Shown: positions 1 through 7,938, counted from the stretch's first letter. The stretch: 10,761 bases of DNA from Acidimicrobiales bacterium (GCA_020439485.1 JAGQSP010000200.1:1-10761), one strand, 5' to 3'. Notes: generated by a model not told the origin, from the sequence alone. A program made the numbers and translations.

Positions 1-236
1 TCGATGATCTTCGTCAACACCTCGGCATCGAGGGGTTCGACATAGGTGGCGTCGGCGAAGTCGGGGTCGGTCATGATCGTGGCCGGGTTCGAGTTGGCCA
101 GGATGACCCGATAGCCCTCTTCACGAAGCACCCTGCACGCCTGGGTTCCCGAATAGTCGAACTCGCACGCTTGGCCGATGACGATGGGCCCAGAGCCGAT
201 GATGAGAATCGATTGGATGTCGTCGCGACGAGGCAT
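1..236 (-). CDS. carB: Carbamoyl-phosphate synthase large subunit, N-terminal fragment
   Basis: This is the first 78 codons of the large (synthetase) subunit, which makes carbamoyl phosphate from bicarbonate, two ATP and ammonia delivered by CarA. The gene continues past the left edge of the window. The start is ATG at 236-234. The protein opens [17 protein letters not shown] and continues with [11 protein letters not shown] and [16 protein letters not shown], the strongly conserved start of the CarB pre-ATP-grasp domain. The ATG overlaps the carA stop by one base (TGATG), and a GGAG motif lies about nine bases upstream inside the carA end, so the two subunits are probably translationally coupled. 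No catalytic ATP-grasp residue is inside the window, so function rests on the very conserved N-terminus and the position after carA. Confidence 0.97.
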   Translation of the reverse strand, partial: MPRRDDIQSILIIGSGPIVIGQACEFDYSGTQACRVLREEGYRVILANSNPATIMTDPDFADATYVEPLDAEVLTKII

Positions 237-1330
237 CAGTTGGCTCCGTTCTTGTCGCCGGGGTTCCAGCTGTCCATCAGTTCGGCGAACTCGTCGAACA
301 GATAGCGGCTGTCGTGGGGGCCGGGGCCGGCCTCGGGGTGATACTGAACGCTGAACGCCGGCGCATCGTCGACCACCAGGCCTTCGAGCGCCCCGTCGTT
401 CAGGCATACGTGGGTTTCGGTCACACCAGGAACCGAACCGGCCTCGACCGCGAAGTTGTGGTTCTGGCTGGTTATCTCGACCTTGCCGGTGCGGATGTCT
501 TGCACTGGGACGTTGCCGCCGTGATGGCCGAACTTCATCTTGAACGTGCGGCCGCCGAGGGCCAGCGACAACACCTGATGGCCCAGGCAGATACCGAAGA
601 TGGGCACCTGCCCGATCAGCTTGGGCAGCTCGGTGACGATGGCTCCGGCCTCTTCGGGGTCGCCAGGTCCGTTCGACAAGAACACCCCATCGGGCTGCAT
701 CGCCAGCACTTCGGCAGCGGGTGTGTCGGCGGGAACCACCGTGACGGTCGCAATGTCGCCCAGATAACGCAGCATCGTCGACTTGACGCCCAGGTCGTAA
801 CACACGACCTTCCTGGGGCCGTTGCCAACGGTGTATGGCTGGTCGGTCGTGACAACGCTGACCAGGTCGATACCTGCGGTGCCGGTCTCGGCCCCGGCCG
901 CGGCCAGAAGGGTGTCGGTGTCGGCAGTGCCGAACGCGCCGGGCATGGCACCGGCGTCGCGGATGTGGCGTGTGAGGCGCCTGGTGTCGACCCCGCCGAT
1001 TGCGGCCACCCCGTGCTTGCGCAAGAAGGCGTCGAGGTGGTCGTCGCTTCGCCAGTTGGACCGGCGACGGGCCATCTCGCGGATGATCACCCCACGACAG
1101 AACGGCTTGCGGGCTTCGTCATCGAAACCGGCTGTGCCGTAGTTGCCTATGTGCGGGTAGGTGAAGGTGATGATCTGCCCGGCATAGGACGGGTCGGTGA
1201 TGACCTCTTGGTAGCCAGACAGCACGGTGTTGAACACGACCTCGCCCGAAGCGATCTCTGCGGGGGCGCCGATGGCCTCACCCTCGAAGATCGTGCCGTC
1301 GGCCAGGACTAGCTGGGTTTCGGTTATCAA
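236..1330 (-). CDS. carA: Carbamoyl-phosphate synthase small (glutaminase) subunit
   Basis: CarA hydrolyses glutamine and passes ammonia to CarB, the first step of pyrimidine and arginine synthesis, in the cytoplasm. The 364-residue protein has the small-chain N-terminal domain (about 1-165, with GEVVFNT.LSGYQEV.TDPSY) and a class I glutamine amidotransferase domain (about 172-355). The nucleophile is Cys248 in GICLGHQ; His331 and Glu333 in [10 protein letters not shown] complete the triad. The frame stays open far upstream, but there it overlaps pyrC out of frame and has no CarA-like sequence. The start chosen is TTG at 1330-1328, with GAGGAA at 1341-1336 five bases before it. TTG and the pyrC TGA overlap as TTGA. 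Length is close to normal for the family. Position between pyrC and carB fits. Confidence 0.96.
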   Translation of the reverse strand: MITETQLVLADGTIFEGEAIGAPAEIASGEVVFNTVLSGYQEVITDPSYAGQIITFTYPHIGNYGTAGFDDEARKPFCRGVIIREMARRRSNWRSDDHLDAFLRKHGVAAIGGVDTRRLTRHIRDAGAMPGAFGTADTDTLLAAAGAETGTAGIDLVSVVTTDQPYTVGNGPRKVVCYDLGVKSTMLRYLGDIATVTVVPADTPAAEVLAMQPDGVFLSNGPGDPEEAGAIVTELPKLIGQVPIFGICLGHQVLSLALGGRTFKMKFGHHGGNVPVQDIRTGKVEITSQNHNFAVEAGSVPGVTETHVCLNDGALEGLVVDDAPAFSVQYHPEAGPGPHDSRYLFDEFAELMDSWNPGDKNGAN

Positions 1331-2601
1331 GATGTTTCCTCGTAGTCGACTACGGCGGCGATGCCACCGGCGATTGTGTGACGGGCGCGGCCGTTGACCA
1401 CCCGGCCGTCGTATGGCGTGTTTCGGCATGGCGACGCCATCTCGGCGCCGCTGATCTGCCACTGGTGGTTGGGGTCTACTACCACCAGGTCGGCTGTTCG
1501 GCCGGGGGCCACTCGACCGTCGTGCAGGTTGCCCAGCCCGGCCAGCCGCCCCGGAGTCCAACTGAGCTTGTCGAACAGAACCTCGATCGGCAGCTTCAGA
1601 GCCAACACCAGTGGCAGTGCCGACTCGAGACCGAGCATTCCCGCCGGTGCCTGGTCGAAGGGTTCTTCCTTGTCTTCGGGCGCCACGGGTGTGTGGTCGG
1701 TGGCGATCGCGTCGATGGTGCCGTCGAGCAGGCCCTCGCGCAGCGCATCCAGGTCGGTCGGCGTCCTGAGCGGAGGCTCCACCCGCCATGCGGGGTCGAA
1801 CGAAGCGCACTCGGCCTCGGTCGAGGTCAGATGGTGGGGTGTGACGTCGCAGGTCACCGCCAAGCCCTCGGCCTTGGCCCGGCGTACAGTATCTACGCCC
1901 GCAGCCGTCGAGACATGACGGATGTGAATGGGCGTGCCCGTCAGGCGGCACAGGGCGACATCGCGTTCGATGACGATGCGCTCGGCCTCGACTGGAGATC
2001 CGTGCACACCCATGCGCGACGACCACTGGCCCTCGTTCATCACCGCGCCGGCGGCCAGACCCGGGTCTTCGCAGTGAACGGCCACTGTCGCTCCCAGGAA
2101 CCCCGCGTACTCGAGGGCTCGCCTCAGCAGGCCGCTGTCAGCGATGGTGCGACCGTCTCCGAAGATGTTCACGCCCAGCGCAGCCATCTCGGCCATCTCG
2201 GCCAGTTCGAGGGCCTTGCGGCCCTTGGTCAGTGCGCCGGGTATCAACACGCGACACGCAACCCCGTGTGCCAGCCGCTGCATGTCGCGCACCGCACCGG
2301 CCGTGTCGACCGCCGATCCGGTACCAGGCATCACACACATGGCCGTAAAACCGCCACGCACCGCCCCACTGGCTGCTGTGGCAACGGTTTCGATCTGTTC
2401 GTCGCCCGGCTGGCCCACGTGGGTCGCCAGATCGACGAAGCCGGTCGCCACGTAGCAGCCGGTGGCGTCCAGCACACGGGCATCGGCGGCGTCCAGATGT
2501 GGTCCGACCTCGACGATCGATCCACCTTCGATCGCCACGTCGGCGGTCGTGGTGCCCGATGGTTCGACGATGACGCCGCCACGAATCACCAACCGGCTCA
2601 T
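1327..2601 (-). CDS. pyrC: Dihydroorotase homologue, probably catalytically inactive (PyrC'-like)
   Basis: This 424-residue protein has the full-length dihydroorotase (amidohydrolase) fold. It has the GFVDL..H..QPG segment (55-66), HCEDP (176-180), HIRHVSTA (226-233), VTPHHL (253-258), ATDHTP (300-305) and the [11 protein letters not shown] end. Dihydroorotase normally closes carbamoyl aspartate to dihydroorotate. Several diagnostic residues are changed. The first metal His of DLHTH is Ala59, and the Arg of HxREP is Gly63, followed by Gln64. The Asn of MPNT is Gly93, the Asn of NPPLR is Glu275, and the last His of DHAPH is Val306. The SDDG metal loop reads FGDG (147-150) and is about one residue short. 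His61, His176, His229 and Asp302 remain. The codons were checked on the DNA (GCG at 2427-2425, GGC at 2415-2413). The ATG overlaps the pyrB stop as ATGA, with GGGGGTGG upstream. The reading frame is intact, so this is not a decayed pseudogene. It is likely a structural partner of PyrB, as in Pseudomonas PyrC'; an unusual active enzyme is the alternative. Confidence 0.9.
   Translation of the reverse strand: MSRLVIRGGVIVEPSGTTTADVAIEGGSIVEVGPHLDAADARVLDATGCYVATGFVDLATHVGQPGDEQIETVATAASGAVRGGFTAMCVMPGTGSAVDTAGAVRDMQRLAHGVACRVLIPGALTKGRKALELAEMAEMAALGVNIFGDGRTIADSGLLRRALEYAGFLGATVAVHCEDPGLAAGAVMNEGQWSSRMGVHGSPVEAERIVIERDVALCRLTGTPIHIRHVSTAAGVDTVRRAKAEGLAVTCDVTPHHLTSTEAECASFDPAWRVEPPLRTPTDLDALREGLLDGTIDAIATDHTPVAPEDKEEPFDQAPAGMLGLESALPLVLALKLPIEVLFDKLSWTPGRLAGLGNLHDGRVAPGRTADLVVVDPNHQWQISGAEMASPCRNTPYDGRVVNGRARHTIAGGIAAVVDYEETS
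1336..1341 (-). promoter_or_regulatory. Shine-Dalgarno that fixes the carA TTG start
   Basis: GAGGAA lies in the last codons of pyrC, five bases before TTG 1330-1328. It supports the non-ATG start and the TTGA overlap, and argues against a longer carA reading back into pyrC. Confidence 0.7.
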
Positions 2602-3572
2602 GACACCACCCCCGAGCCGAGCAGCATGAACAGCACGGCCATGCGCACCGCCACACCGTTGGCCACCTGCTGGGTGACGACCGTGCCCGGATGGTTCTCG
2701 AGCACATCCACCGCAACCTCGACGCCGCGGTTCATCGGACCCGGATGTGTGATGACAGCGTCGGGACGCACCAGGCCAAGACGTCTGCGGTTGAGCCCGA
2801 AGGTCTCGACGTATTCACCGATGGAGGGGATCAGTGCCTGGTCCATGCGCTCGCGTTGGATGCGAAGCAAGGCCACGACGTCGAGCCCGGGCAGCACCGA
2901 GTCGAGGTCGTGACTGACCTCGATGGACGGGCCGTTCATCGACCAACCTTCGAAGCTGGGCGGCAAGAGCGTGGGCGGACCGACGATGGTGACCTTGGCC
3001 CCCAGTGCGGTGAAGGCTTGAACATCGCTGCGGGCCACCCTGGAGTGTTTGATGTCGCCGATCAGCCCGATGTGGACTCCGTCGAGCGATGGCTCGGCGC
3101 CCGCCTCGCCTTGCAGCTTCTGGCACAAGGTGTAGGCGTCGAGGAGCCCCTGGGTGGGGTGGGCGTGCCAACCGTCGCCACCGTTCAGCACCGATACGTG
3201 AGGGGCCACCCAGTTGGCTATCTGCCAAGGCACACCAGAGCTCTTGTGCCGCACGACAAAGGCGTCGACGCCCATCGCCTCGATGGTCTCGATGGTGTCG
3301 CGGACCGACTCGCCTTTCTTCACCGACGACGAGCTGACCGACATCGACATGGTGTCGGCCGACAGCCTCTTGGCCGCCGTCTCGAAGCTCAGCTTGGTGC
3401 GCGTCGAATCCTCGAAGAACACCGTGCACACCGTCTTGCCGCGCAGGGCGGGCACCTTGGGAATGGGGCGCTCGTTGATCTCGACGAAGCGGTCGGTCAT
3501 GGTGAGGATCTCGCGGATGCCGTCGACGCCGATCTCGTCCAGCGCCAGCAAGTGCCTGGACCTCCAGCTCAT
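2598..3572 (-). CDS. pyrB: Aspartate carbamoyltransferase catalytic chain
   Basis: PyrB joins carbamoyl phosphate and L-aspartate to N-carbamoyl-L-aspartate, the committed step of pyrimidine synthesis. The 324-residue protein has the carbamoyl-phosphate signature FFEDSTRT (52-59), SVKKGES (83-89, the Lys that reaches into the neighbouring site), VVRH (106-109), [14 protein letters not shown] (132-145), SRVARSDV (177-184), RIQRERM (237-243), HPGPMNRG (276-283) and [11 protein letters not shown]. All key residues seem present, so it should be active, unlike its neighbour PyrC. The start is ATG 3572-3570, overlapping the pyrR stop (ATGA), with GAGG upstream. No regulatory chain gene (pyrI) is in view, which fits a bacterial ATCase that either works as a trimer or pairs with a DHOase-like subunit. 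Confidence 0.97.
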   Translation of the reverse strand: MSWRSRHLLALDEIGVDGIREILTMTDRFVEINERPIPKVPALRGKTVCTVFFEDSTRTKLSFETAAKRLSADTMSMSVSSSSVKKGESVRDTIETIEAMGVDAFVVRHKSSGVPWQIANWVAPHVSVLNGGDGWHAHPTQGLLDAYTLCQKLQGEAGAEPSLDGVHIGLIGDIKHSRVARSDVQAFTALGAKVTIVGPPTLLPPSFEGWSMNGPSIEVSHDLDSVLPGLDVVALLRIQRERMDQALIPSIGEYVETFGLNRRRLGLVRPDAVITHPGPMNRGVEVAVDVLENHPGTVVTQQVANGVAVRMAVLFMLLGSGVVS

Positions 3573-4144
3573 TGCTGCCCTCGCCTGACCTCGCCCAACT
3601 CGACACCGTCCAGGGTGACGTTCACCACCTCGTCTCGGCGAGTGGGCAGGTTCTTACCCACGTAATCGGGCCGGATCGGCAGTTCGCGGTGGCCTCGGTC
3701 GACCATCACCGCCAGCTGGACGGCCCTGGGCCGGCCGAAGTCGTTCAGGGCATCGAGAGCGGCCCGAATGGTGCGACCGGTGTACAGAACATCGTCCACA
3801 AGCACCACCACCTTGTTGGTGAGCTCGCCGGGTATGTCGGTGACCGCCTCGGGCAGCACCGGCCGCAGCCCGATGTCGTCGCGGTACAGCGCTACGTCCA
3901 GCACGCCCACCGGAACCTCGGCGCCTTCGATGCGCTTGAGCTCTTCTGCGATGCGGTCGGCCAACGGCGCGCCGCCGGTCTGCAAACCGACCAACACGAC
4001 TTCGTCGACGCCATGGTTTCGCTCGAGTATCTCGTGGGCGATGCGGGTCATGGCTCGCGAGACCTGCTCGGCGTCGAGAACCTGAACCCGGGCATGAAAA
4101 ACGCCCCCATAAGGGGGCGCAACACGTCGTTCGCGTTCTGCCAC
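3569..4144 (-). CDS. pyrR: PyrR, pyrimidine operon regulator / uracil phosphoribosyltransferase
   Basis: PyrR binds UMP/UTP and then a loop in pyr mRNA to lower expression; many members also convert uracil plus PRPP to UMP. The 191-residue protein matches the family: VLDAEQ...[13 protein letters not shown] (22-43), [14 protein letters not shown] (77-90), the PRPP-binding [11 protein letters not shown] (115-125), and [21 protein letters not shown] (148-168). The start chosen is GTG 4144-4142 because AGGAAGGA lies six bases before it. A GTG at 4183 lacks a ribosome site, and the next in-frame start (Met32) would cut off the conserved first helix. With this start the protein has about a dozen extra N-terminal residues compared with the usual PyrR. 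Codons 9-16 coincide with a terminator-like hairpin. A PyrR-type RNA loop is directly upstream, so autoregulation is likely. Confidence 0.94.
   Translation of the reverse strand: MAERERRVAPPYGGVFHARVQVLDAEQVSRAMTRIAHEILERNHGVDEVVLVGLQTGGAPLADRIAEELKRIEGAEVPVGVLDVALYRDDIGLRPVLPEAVTDIPGELTNKVVVLVDDVLYTGRTIRAALDALNDFGRPRAVQLAVMVDRGHRELPIRPDYVGKNLPTRRDEVVNVTLDGVELGEVRRGQQ
4097..4119 (-). terminator. Terminator-like hairpin inside the start of pyrR (attenuator candidate)
   Basis: On the minus strand CGCCCCC and GGGGGCG form a seven-base-pair stem around a TTAT loop, followed at once by five T. This is a textbook intrinsic terminator shape, but it sits in pyrR codons 9-16 when the best-supported GTG start is used. 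Ribosomes translating the first pyrR codons would mask it. If PyrR blocks initiation at the nearby loop, the hairpin would be free to form and stop transcription of pyrRBC-carAB. The role is inferred; the structure is seen. Confidence 0.6.
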
Positions 4145-4150
4145 GCGATG

Positions 4151-4158
4151 TCCTTCCT
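4151..4158 (-). promoter_or_regulatory. pyrR Shine-Dalgarno, abutting the PyrR-binding loop
   Basis: AGGAAGGA lies six bases before GTG 4144-4142 and starts directly after the 3' strand of the putative PyrR-binding stem (ends at 4159). Protein bound there would be expected to hinder ribosome loading. Confidence 0.75.
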
Positions 4159-4179
4159 GTCCGTTCGGGCCTCTCGGAC
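4159..4179 (-). promoter_or_regulatory. Putative PyrR-binding loop in the pyr mRNA leader
   Basis: The minus strand reads GTCC, GAGAGGCC, CGAAC, GGAC. The outer GTCC(G) and (C)GGAC can pair, and the GAGAGGC motif sits on the 5' side, matching the known pattern of PyrR-binding RNA (roughly UCC-GAGAGGCU with a pairing GGA on the other side). It lies 14 bases before the pyrR start and right beside its ribosome site. In mycobacteria PyrR is thought to act on translation through such a loop; in Bacillus it controls a terminator. Here both elements are present. Confidence 0.72.
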
Positions 4180-4267
4180 CCACTTCACGGTCAGGGGCAA
4201 ACCCTAGCCGCGCGTTCGATGCCCGCGCGCCGGTTTTAGAGGGAATATCGGCCTTAGAGGGCCGAGC
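4180..4267 (-). other. Intergenic leader between nusB and the PyrR loop
   Basis: This stretch holds the only large gap in the minus-strand cluster. It is where a separate pyr promoter would be expected, but no convincing -35/-10 pair was found; TAGGGT at 4206-4201 could be a -10 but lacks a partner. It contains a direct repeat of TTAGAGGG on the plus strand (4236-4243 and 4254-4261, 18 bases apart) and a possible stem between two GCGCGC/CGCGCG blocks (about 4209-4230). The meaning of both is unknown. Confidence 0.4.
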
Positions 4268-4714
4268 TCAGCCTCTGACCGAGCGGGCGACGCCAGACAG
4301 CACGCCGTTGACGAACCTGCCGGCCTCGGGGCCGCTCCACAGCTTGGCCAGCTCGACCGCCTCGTTCAGGGCAACCGCGACGGGCACGCCGGGCCGGTGA
4401 ATCAGCTCGTAGGTGGCCATGCGCATGATGAGGCGGTCCAGAACCGACAGCCGTGCCAAGGTCCACGAGCGGTCGAGCGCGTTCGCAATCTGCTCGTCGA
4501 GTTCGGTCTGGTGATCTTCGACACCCACCACCAGTTCGGAGACGAGCGGGTCGGGGGTCAGGATCATCTCGTCCAGCACCGACGCGGCCGTAACACCCTT
4601 CATCTCGGCTTCGTACAACACCTCGACGGTGCGCTCACGCGCGTCTCGACGACGCGACGGCTCGTCCTCGGGCCCGAACGGGTCGGGTGATGCGTCGGGG
4701 TCGGCCGGTGTCAA
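4268..4714 (-). CDS. nusB: Transcription antitermination factor NusB
   Basis: NusB binds boxA RNA with NusE (S10) and helps RNA polymerase read through rRNA operons. The 148-residue protein is all-helical in character and has the family pattern: SRRRDARERTVEVLYEAEM near residues 20-38, WTLARLSVLDRLIMRMATYEL in the middle, VALNEAVELAKLW, then a FVNGVLSGVAR end. About 20 acidic, proline-rich residues precede the conserved arginine-rich start. The start is TTG 4714-4712, which overlaps the efp stop as TTGA; no other in-frame start upstream of the conserved region was seen, and its ribosome site (GAGCGGG) is weak, so coupling to efp is likely. efp-nusB adjacency is common in Actinobacteria and Firmicutes. 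Confidence 0.94.
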   Translation of the reverse strand: MTPADPDASPDPFGPEDEPSRRRDARERTVEVLYEAEMKGVTAASVLDEMILTPDPLVSELVVGVEDHQTELDEQIANALDRSWTLARLSVLDRLIMRMATYELIHRPGVPVAVALNEAVELAKLWSGPEAGRFVNGVLSGVARSVRG

Positions 4715-5277
4715 TTGGCCCGCTCTAGATATTCACCCGAGCGGGTGTCGACCTTGATCTTTTCGCCCTGTTCGACGAACAGCGGCACCTGCACGACCAA
4801 CCCGGTCTGGACGGTGGCCGGCTTGCGCGCACCAGACACGCGATCGCCCTGAACGCCGGGCTCGGTCTCCACGATCTCCATGATCACAGCCGCCGGCATG
4901 TCGACACCGATGATCTCGGTGCCGTACATCAGCAAGTTCGCGTTGTTCGACTCGATCAGGTAGTTGACGGTGTCACCGAGTGTCTCGGGCGACACCTCCA
5001 TCTGCTCGTAGGTGTCGGTGTTCATGAACACATAGTTGTGCCCGTCGTTGTAGAGGTACTGCATCTCGCGCTTGTCGATGATGGCGCGCTCCATCTTCTC
5101 GCCGGCGCGGAACGTGCGGTCGAGAACCGCACCCGTGCGCACGTTCTTGAGGGTGGTGCGCACGAAGGCTCCGCCCTTGCCCGGCTTGACGTGCTGGAAG
5201 TCGGAGATCTGGAAGAGCCCCTCGGGCAGATCGACGGTCATGCCGGTCTTGAAGTCGGCAGTGGAGATCTGGGCCAT
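4711..5277 (-). CDS. efp: Elongation factor P
   Basis: EF-P enters the ribosomal E site and relieves stalling at polyproline stretches. The 188-residue protein matches the three-domain family in length. Domain I carries the loop [12 protein letters not shown] (29-40), with Lys34 at the tip where some bacteria add a modification. The middle part has MQYLYNDG and [10 protein letters not shown], and the C-terminal OB domain reads [37 protein letters not shown]. The loop resembles the actinobacterial PGKGxAF form that is thought to work without modification; no epmA or other modifying gene is in view. The start is ATG 5277-5275 with GAGGAA four bases upstream. It lies 27 bases after the peptidase gene, an old conserved pairing. 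Confidence 0.97.
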   Translation of the reverse strand: MAQISTADFKTGMTVDLPEGLFQISDFQHVKPGKGGAFVRTTLKNVRTGAVLDRTFRAGEKMERAIIDKREMQYLYNDGHNYVFMNTDTYEQMEVSPETLGDTVNYLIESNNANLLMYGTEIIGVDMPAAVIMEIVETEPGVQGDRVSGARKPATVQTGLVVQVPLFVEQGEKIKVDTRSGEYLERAN

Positions 5278-5304
5278 GGTTTCCTCGCAGCTTGGGTGGG
5301 GGCG

Positions 5305-6384
5305 TCAGCCCACGATCGGATTATTCGCAAATGCGGTGAGCGGGCGACAACCGTCCTCGGTGACCACCACGGTGTCCTCGACGCGTGCGCCGCCGACCCC
5401 GGAACGGTACACGCCGGGCTCGACCGTGACGACCTGCCCGACCTGCAGCACCATGTCGGAGCCCCTCAGGAACGGCACCTCGTGGATGTCGAGGCCCACG
5501 CCGTGACCCACCCCATGGGCAAACTCGTCGCCTCGACCGGCATCGACGATCACCGCCCTGGCGGCCGCGTCGATCTGTTCGCCCGTGACTCCGGGTCGCA
5601 CCGCAGCCATCCCCGCCGCATGGGCCTCGGTCGCCAGCTCGAGCATTGCAGCCGCCTGGGCGTCGGGTTCGCCGACGCAAAAGGTGCGGGTCATGTCCGA
5701 GTGATATCCGTCGACCAGAGAACCGCAGTCGACCACGACCAGATCACCGGCCTCGATGACGCGATTCTCGGGGCTGTGGTGCGGGCGGGCCGCGTTCGGC
5801 CCCGAGGCGATGATGGTGGCGAACGACAGGTCGTCGGCTCCCAGGTCGATCATCGCCCTGTCGAGCGCGGTGCGGAATTGGCGCTCGGTGGGGCGATTGG
5901 TCAGCATGTCGAGCACCTGCTCGAGTGCCTGGTCGGTGATGTGCGCCGCCCGTTCGATCAAGGCGACCTCTTCTGGCTCCTTCACCGTGCGCAGGAGCTC
6001 GACCAGGCCGGTGGTTGGCACGACCTCGACGCCGTCGCCCGCCAGTTCGCAAAGCGCGCGCTGTGCCGACCACGTCACATGCTCGCTCTCGAGCCCCAAC
6101 CGCTTCGCGCCCGCAGCGATATCGACCAGTTCACGGCTCTGTCTGGTGCTGTCGACGATGGCGGCTTCGATGTCGTCTGCAGAGGCCGCCAGGGCCGCCT
6201 GTTCGCGATAGCGGAAGTCGGTCATCAGCACCGAGCGGCCCGTCGCGTGTATCAACAGCTTTGCCGATGAAGAGACCATGCCTGTCAGGTATCTGACGTT
6301 GGTGAGATTCGACACGATCAGGGCATCGACCCCCTGATCGGCCAGGGCTGCGGCGCACGCAGCTCGTCTCTGGAGAAAATTCAT
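5305..6384 (-). CDS. pepQ: M24 family Xaa-Pro peptidase
   Basis: This is a cytoplasmic metallopeptidase of the creatinase/aminopeptidase P/prolidase family that cleaves bonds next to proline. The 359-residue protein has the N-terminal creatinase domain (about 1-130) and the pita-bread catalytic domain. All five metal ligands are visible: Asp219 (VVVDCG), Asp230 (SDMTRTF), His294 ([13 protein letters not shown]), Glu322 (VEPGVY) and Glu336 (ARVEDTVVV). Aminopeptidase P and prolidase cannot be separated from sequence alone, so the symbol follows the usual name for the copy next to efp. The start is ATG 6384-6382, overlapping the aroB stop as ATGA, with GAGGCGG upstream. The link to efp may reflect shared proline themes, or just conserved order. 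Confidence 0.93.
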   Translation of the reverse strand: MNFLQRRAACAAALADQGVDALIVSNLTNVRYLTGMVSSSAKLLIHATGRSVLMTDFRYREQAALAASADDIEAAIVDSTRQSRELVDIAAGAKRLGLESEHVTWSAQRALCELAGDGVEVVPTTGLVELLRTVKEPEEVALIERAAHITDQALEQVLDMLTNRPTERQFRTALDRAMIDLGADDLSFATIIASGPNAARPHHSPENRVIEAGDLVVVDCGSLVDGYHSDMTRTFCVGEPDAQAAAMLELATEAHAAGMAAVRPGVTGEQIDAAARAVIVDAGRGDEFAHGVGHGVGLDIHEVPFLRGSDMVLQVGQVVTVEPGVYRSGVGGARVEDTVVVTEDGCRPLTAFANNPIVG

Positions 6385-7391
6385 TGCGAAACCGCCTCGA
6401 GGGATTCGGCCAATAGATCGTGCGCCACGCCGACGACCGGCTCGACCCCGTTGGGCCCGTCGAGCACGAAGGTGATGCCGTCGAGTGCCTTCTTGTCGCG
6501 GCCCATCAGGGTGATCAGCTCTTCGACGTCGAACCCGGAAGGGATGCAGGTGGCGAGGTCATAGCCGGCCACGATGCGCCGATGTTCGGCGACACGCTGG
6601 TCGTCGATGCGCCCCAAGCGCCTGGCCAACTCGGCTGCGTACACGAGTCCGATCGCCACCGCCTCGCCGTGTCGCAGGTCGAACGAGCCGGCGATTTCGA
6701 GCGCATGACCCAGGGTGTGGCCATAGTTCAAGATGGCCCGTCGGCCGCCTTCGCGTTCGTCGGAGGCGACTACTTCGGCCTTTATCTCGACACAGCGGGC
6801 CACCCGCTCGGGCAGGCTGAGGCCGTCGAGATCGTCTCCGCCGAGGAAGTGGTATTTGGCCATCTCGCCAAGGCCAGACGTCATCTCGCGCGGGGGCAGG
6901 GTGGCCAGCGTGGCGGTGTCGCAGACCACACCAGAGGGCTGCCAGTAGGCGCCGACCAGGTTCTTGCCCTCGGGCAGATTTACCCCGGTCTTGCCGCCGA
7001 TGGCCGCATCAATTTGCCCCAGCAGGGTGGTCGAAACATGGACCACAGGCACGCCTCGGTGGTACGACGCGGCGGCGAACCCGGCGACATCGGTGACCAT
7101 TCCCCCGCCGACGCCGACGACGACGTCGTTGCGGTTCAGGCCCCACCGTGCGAATGCGCTGCACAGCTCTGCGATGGTGCTCAGCGTCTTGGACTGCTCG
7201 CCCTGGCCGATGTGGAACACCCGGTGCTCGATCCCAGGGTCGACATCGACCTCGATCGCTTCCTGGGTGACTATGGCGGCGCGCTTGGCCTTGGGCGGCA
7301 TCAGCGTCGGCAGTTCAGCGACGGCGCCGTCGCCAACCACCACCCGGTAGGTGCGGTCGGCCAGGGGCACCTGTACCTCGATCAGATCCAC
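6381..7391 (-). CDS. aroB: 3-dehydroquinate synthase
   Basis: AroB makes 3-dehydroquinate from DAHP using NAD and a divalent metal, step two of the shikimate pathway. The 336-residue protein has the NAD motif VVVGVGGGMVTDVAGFAAA (90-108), TTLLGQIDAAIGGKTGVN (121-138), and the metal ligands Glu176 (GEMAKY), His225 (NYGHTLGHA) and His241 (LRHGEAVAIG). MGRDKKA (296-302) is also typical. It is somewhat shorter than many AroB proteins because the helix region after residue 183 is compact. The start is GTG 7391-7389; an in-frame TAG lies four codons upstream, and the ribosome site is weak (GGCAG). GTG at codon 8 is the alternative. aroK and aroC, its common neighbours, are not seen; arr lies upstream instead. 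Confidence 0.95.
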   Translation of the reverse strand: MDLIEVQVPLADRTYRVVVGDGAVAELPTLMPPKAKRAAIVTQEAIEVDVDPGIEHRVFHIGQGEQSKTLSTIAELCSAFARWGLNRNDVVVGVGGGMVTDVAGFAAASYHRGVPVVHVSTTLLGQIDAAIGGKTGVNLPEGKNLVGAYWQPSGVVCDTATLATLPPREMTSGLGEMAKYHFLGGDDLDGLSLPERVARCVEIKAEVVASDEREGGRRAILNYGHTLGHALEIAGSFDLRHGEAVAIGLVYAAELARRLGRIDDQRVAEHRRIVAGYDLATCIPSGFDVEELITLMGRDKKALDGITFVLDGPNGVEPVVGVAHDLLAESLEAVSQ

Positions 7392-7452
7392 CTGCCAAGC
7401 CTACGGGACCGCTGCCTTCGACAGAGCGGCCTGCCCGCCCACCCGTCGCGGA

Positions 7453-7938
7453 CTAGTCCTCGATCACGTCGAGGCCCTGTTCGCGCAGCCTGGCGATGTT
7501 GTCGAGCATGCCCTGCAACACCTCGGGCGGATGGCCCTGCCAACCGGTGACCTCGCCGACTACTCGCAAGGCATCTCGGGTGCGATACGACTTGGTGATG
7601 TTGCCGGGGAACCTCTTGTTCGTGACGTTGGGGTCGTCTTCGAACGGGCCCGTCGGCTCGACCACATAGATGCGTCCCCGCTCTGACGAGCCTGCCAGCG
7701 CCGTTGCCAGCTCTGCCCCCCACACCGCCGTTTCGAGCAGCGCCGAGAAGTAGACGTTGTTGGAGACGCGCCCGTCGTGGAAGTTCGAGCCGTGGCCTGC
7801 AACCAGCTCGTCGCCGACCTCGAGGACCGATTTGGTGCCGTGGTAGAAGGGCCCCTCGACGTGGTCGCAGCTGTCGAAGGTCACCGGCACATGAACGATG
7901 CCCTCCACATCGGTCGGAATCTTGTCTTGTTCGTTCAA
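7453..7938 (-). CDS. arr: Rifamycin ADP-ribosyltransferase (Arr)
   Basis: Arr transfers ADP-ribose from NAD to the C23 hydroxyl of rifampicin-type drugs and inactivates them. The 161-residue protein carries the whole family signature: GPFYHGT (29-35), SNFHDGRVSNNVYFSALLETAVWGAEL in the middle, RIYVVEPTGPFEDDPNVT (89-106), KRFPGN, KSYRTRD and LRVVGEVT, ending GLDVIED. By comparison with Mycobacterium Arr, His33, Tyr63 and Asp101 or Asp102 are the active-site trio. The start is TTG 7938-7936, six bases after GAGGGG; this gives a slightly longer N-terminus than usual. The gene points toward aroB with a 61-base gap, so the two may share a transcript. No transposon flanks it, so intrinsic resistance rather than recent gain is more likely. 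Confidence 0.93.
   Translation of the reverse strand: MNEQDKIPTDVEGIVHVPVTFDSCDHVEGPFYHGTKSVLEVGDELVAGHGSNFHDGRVSNNVYFSALLETAVWGAELATALAGSSERGRIYVVEPTGPFEDDPNVTNKRFPGNITKSYRTRDALRVVGEVTGWQGHPPEVLQGMLDNIARLREQGLDVIED

Noticed and set aside
1331..2026. The carA frame is open about 230 codons further upstream
   Set aside because: That part lies antiphase inside pyrC, has a low-complexity Arg-rich translation with no CarA features, and the TTG at 1330 has a good ribosome site.
314..3665. Long plus-strand open frames opposite carA, pyrC and pyrB (for example 314-1312, 1378-2913, 2691-3665)
   Set aside because: They are mirror frames of GC-rich genes on the other strand, show no recognisable domains, and the minus-strand proteins are clear family members.
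4201..4206. TAGGGT as the -10 of a pyr promoter
   Set aside because: No -35-like hexamer lies 16-18 bases upstream (the site is CGCGCG), so it is too weak to list as a promoter.
7405..7435. Stem CCGCT/AGCGG in the arr-aroB gap as a terminator
   Set aside because: Only about five pairs with a large loop and no T tract on either strand.
6420..7550. Plus-strand open frame opposite aroB
   Set aside because: It is His/Asp/Gly-rich shadow sequence with no family resemblance; aroB on the other strand keeps all its motifs.
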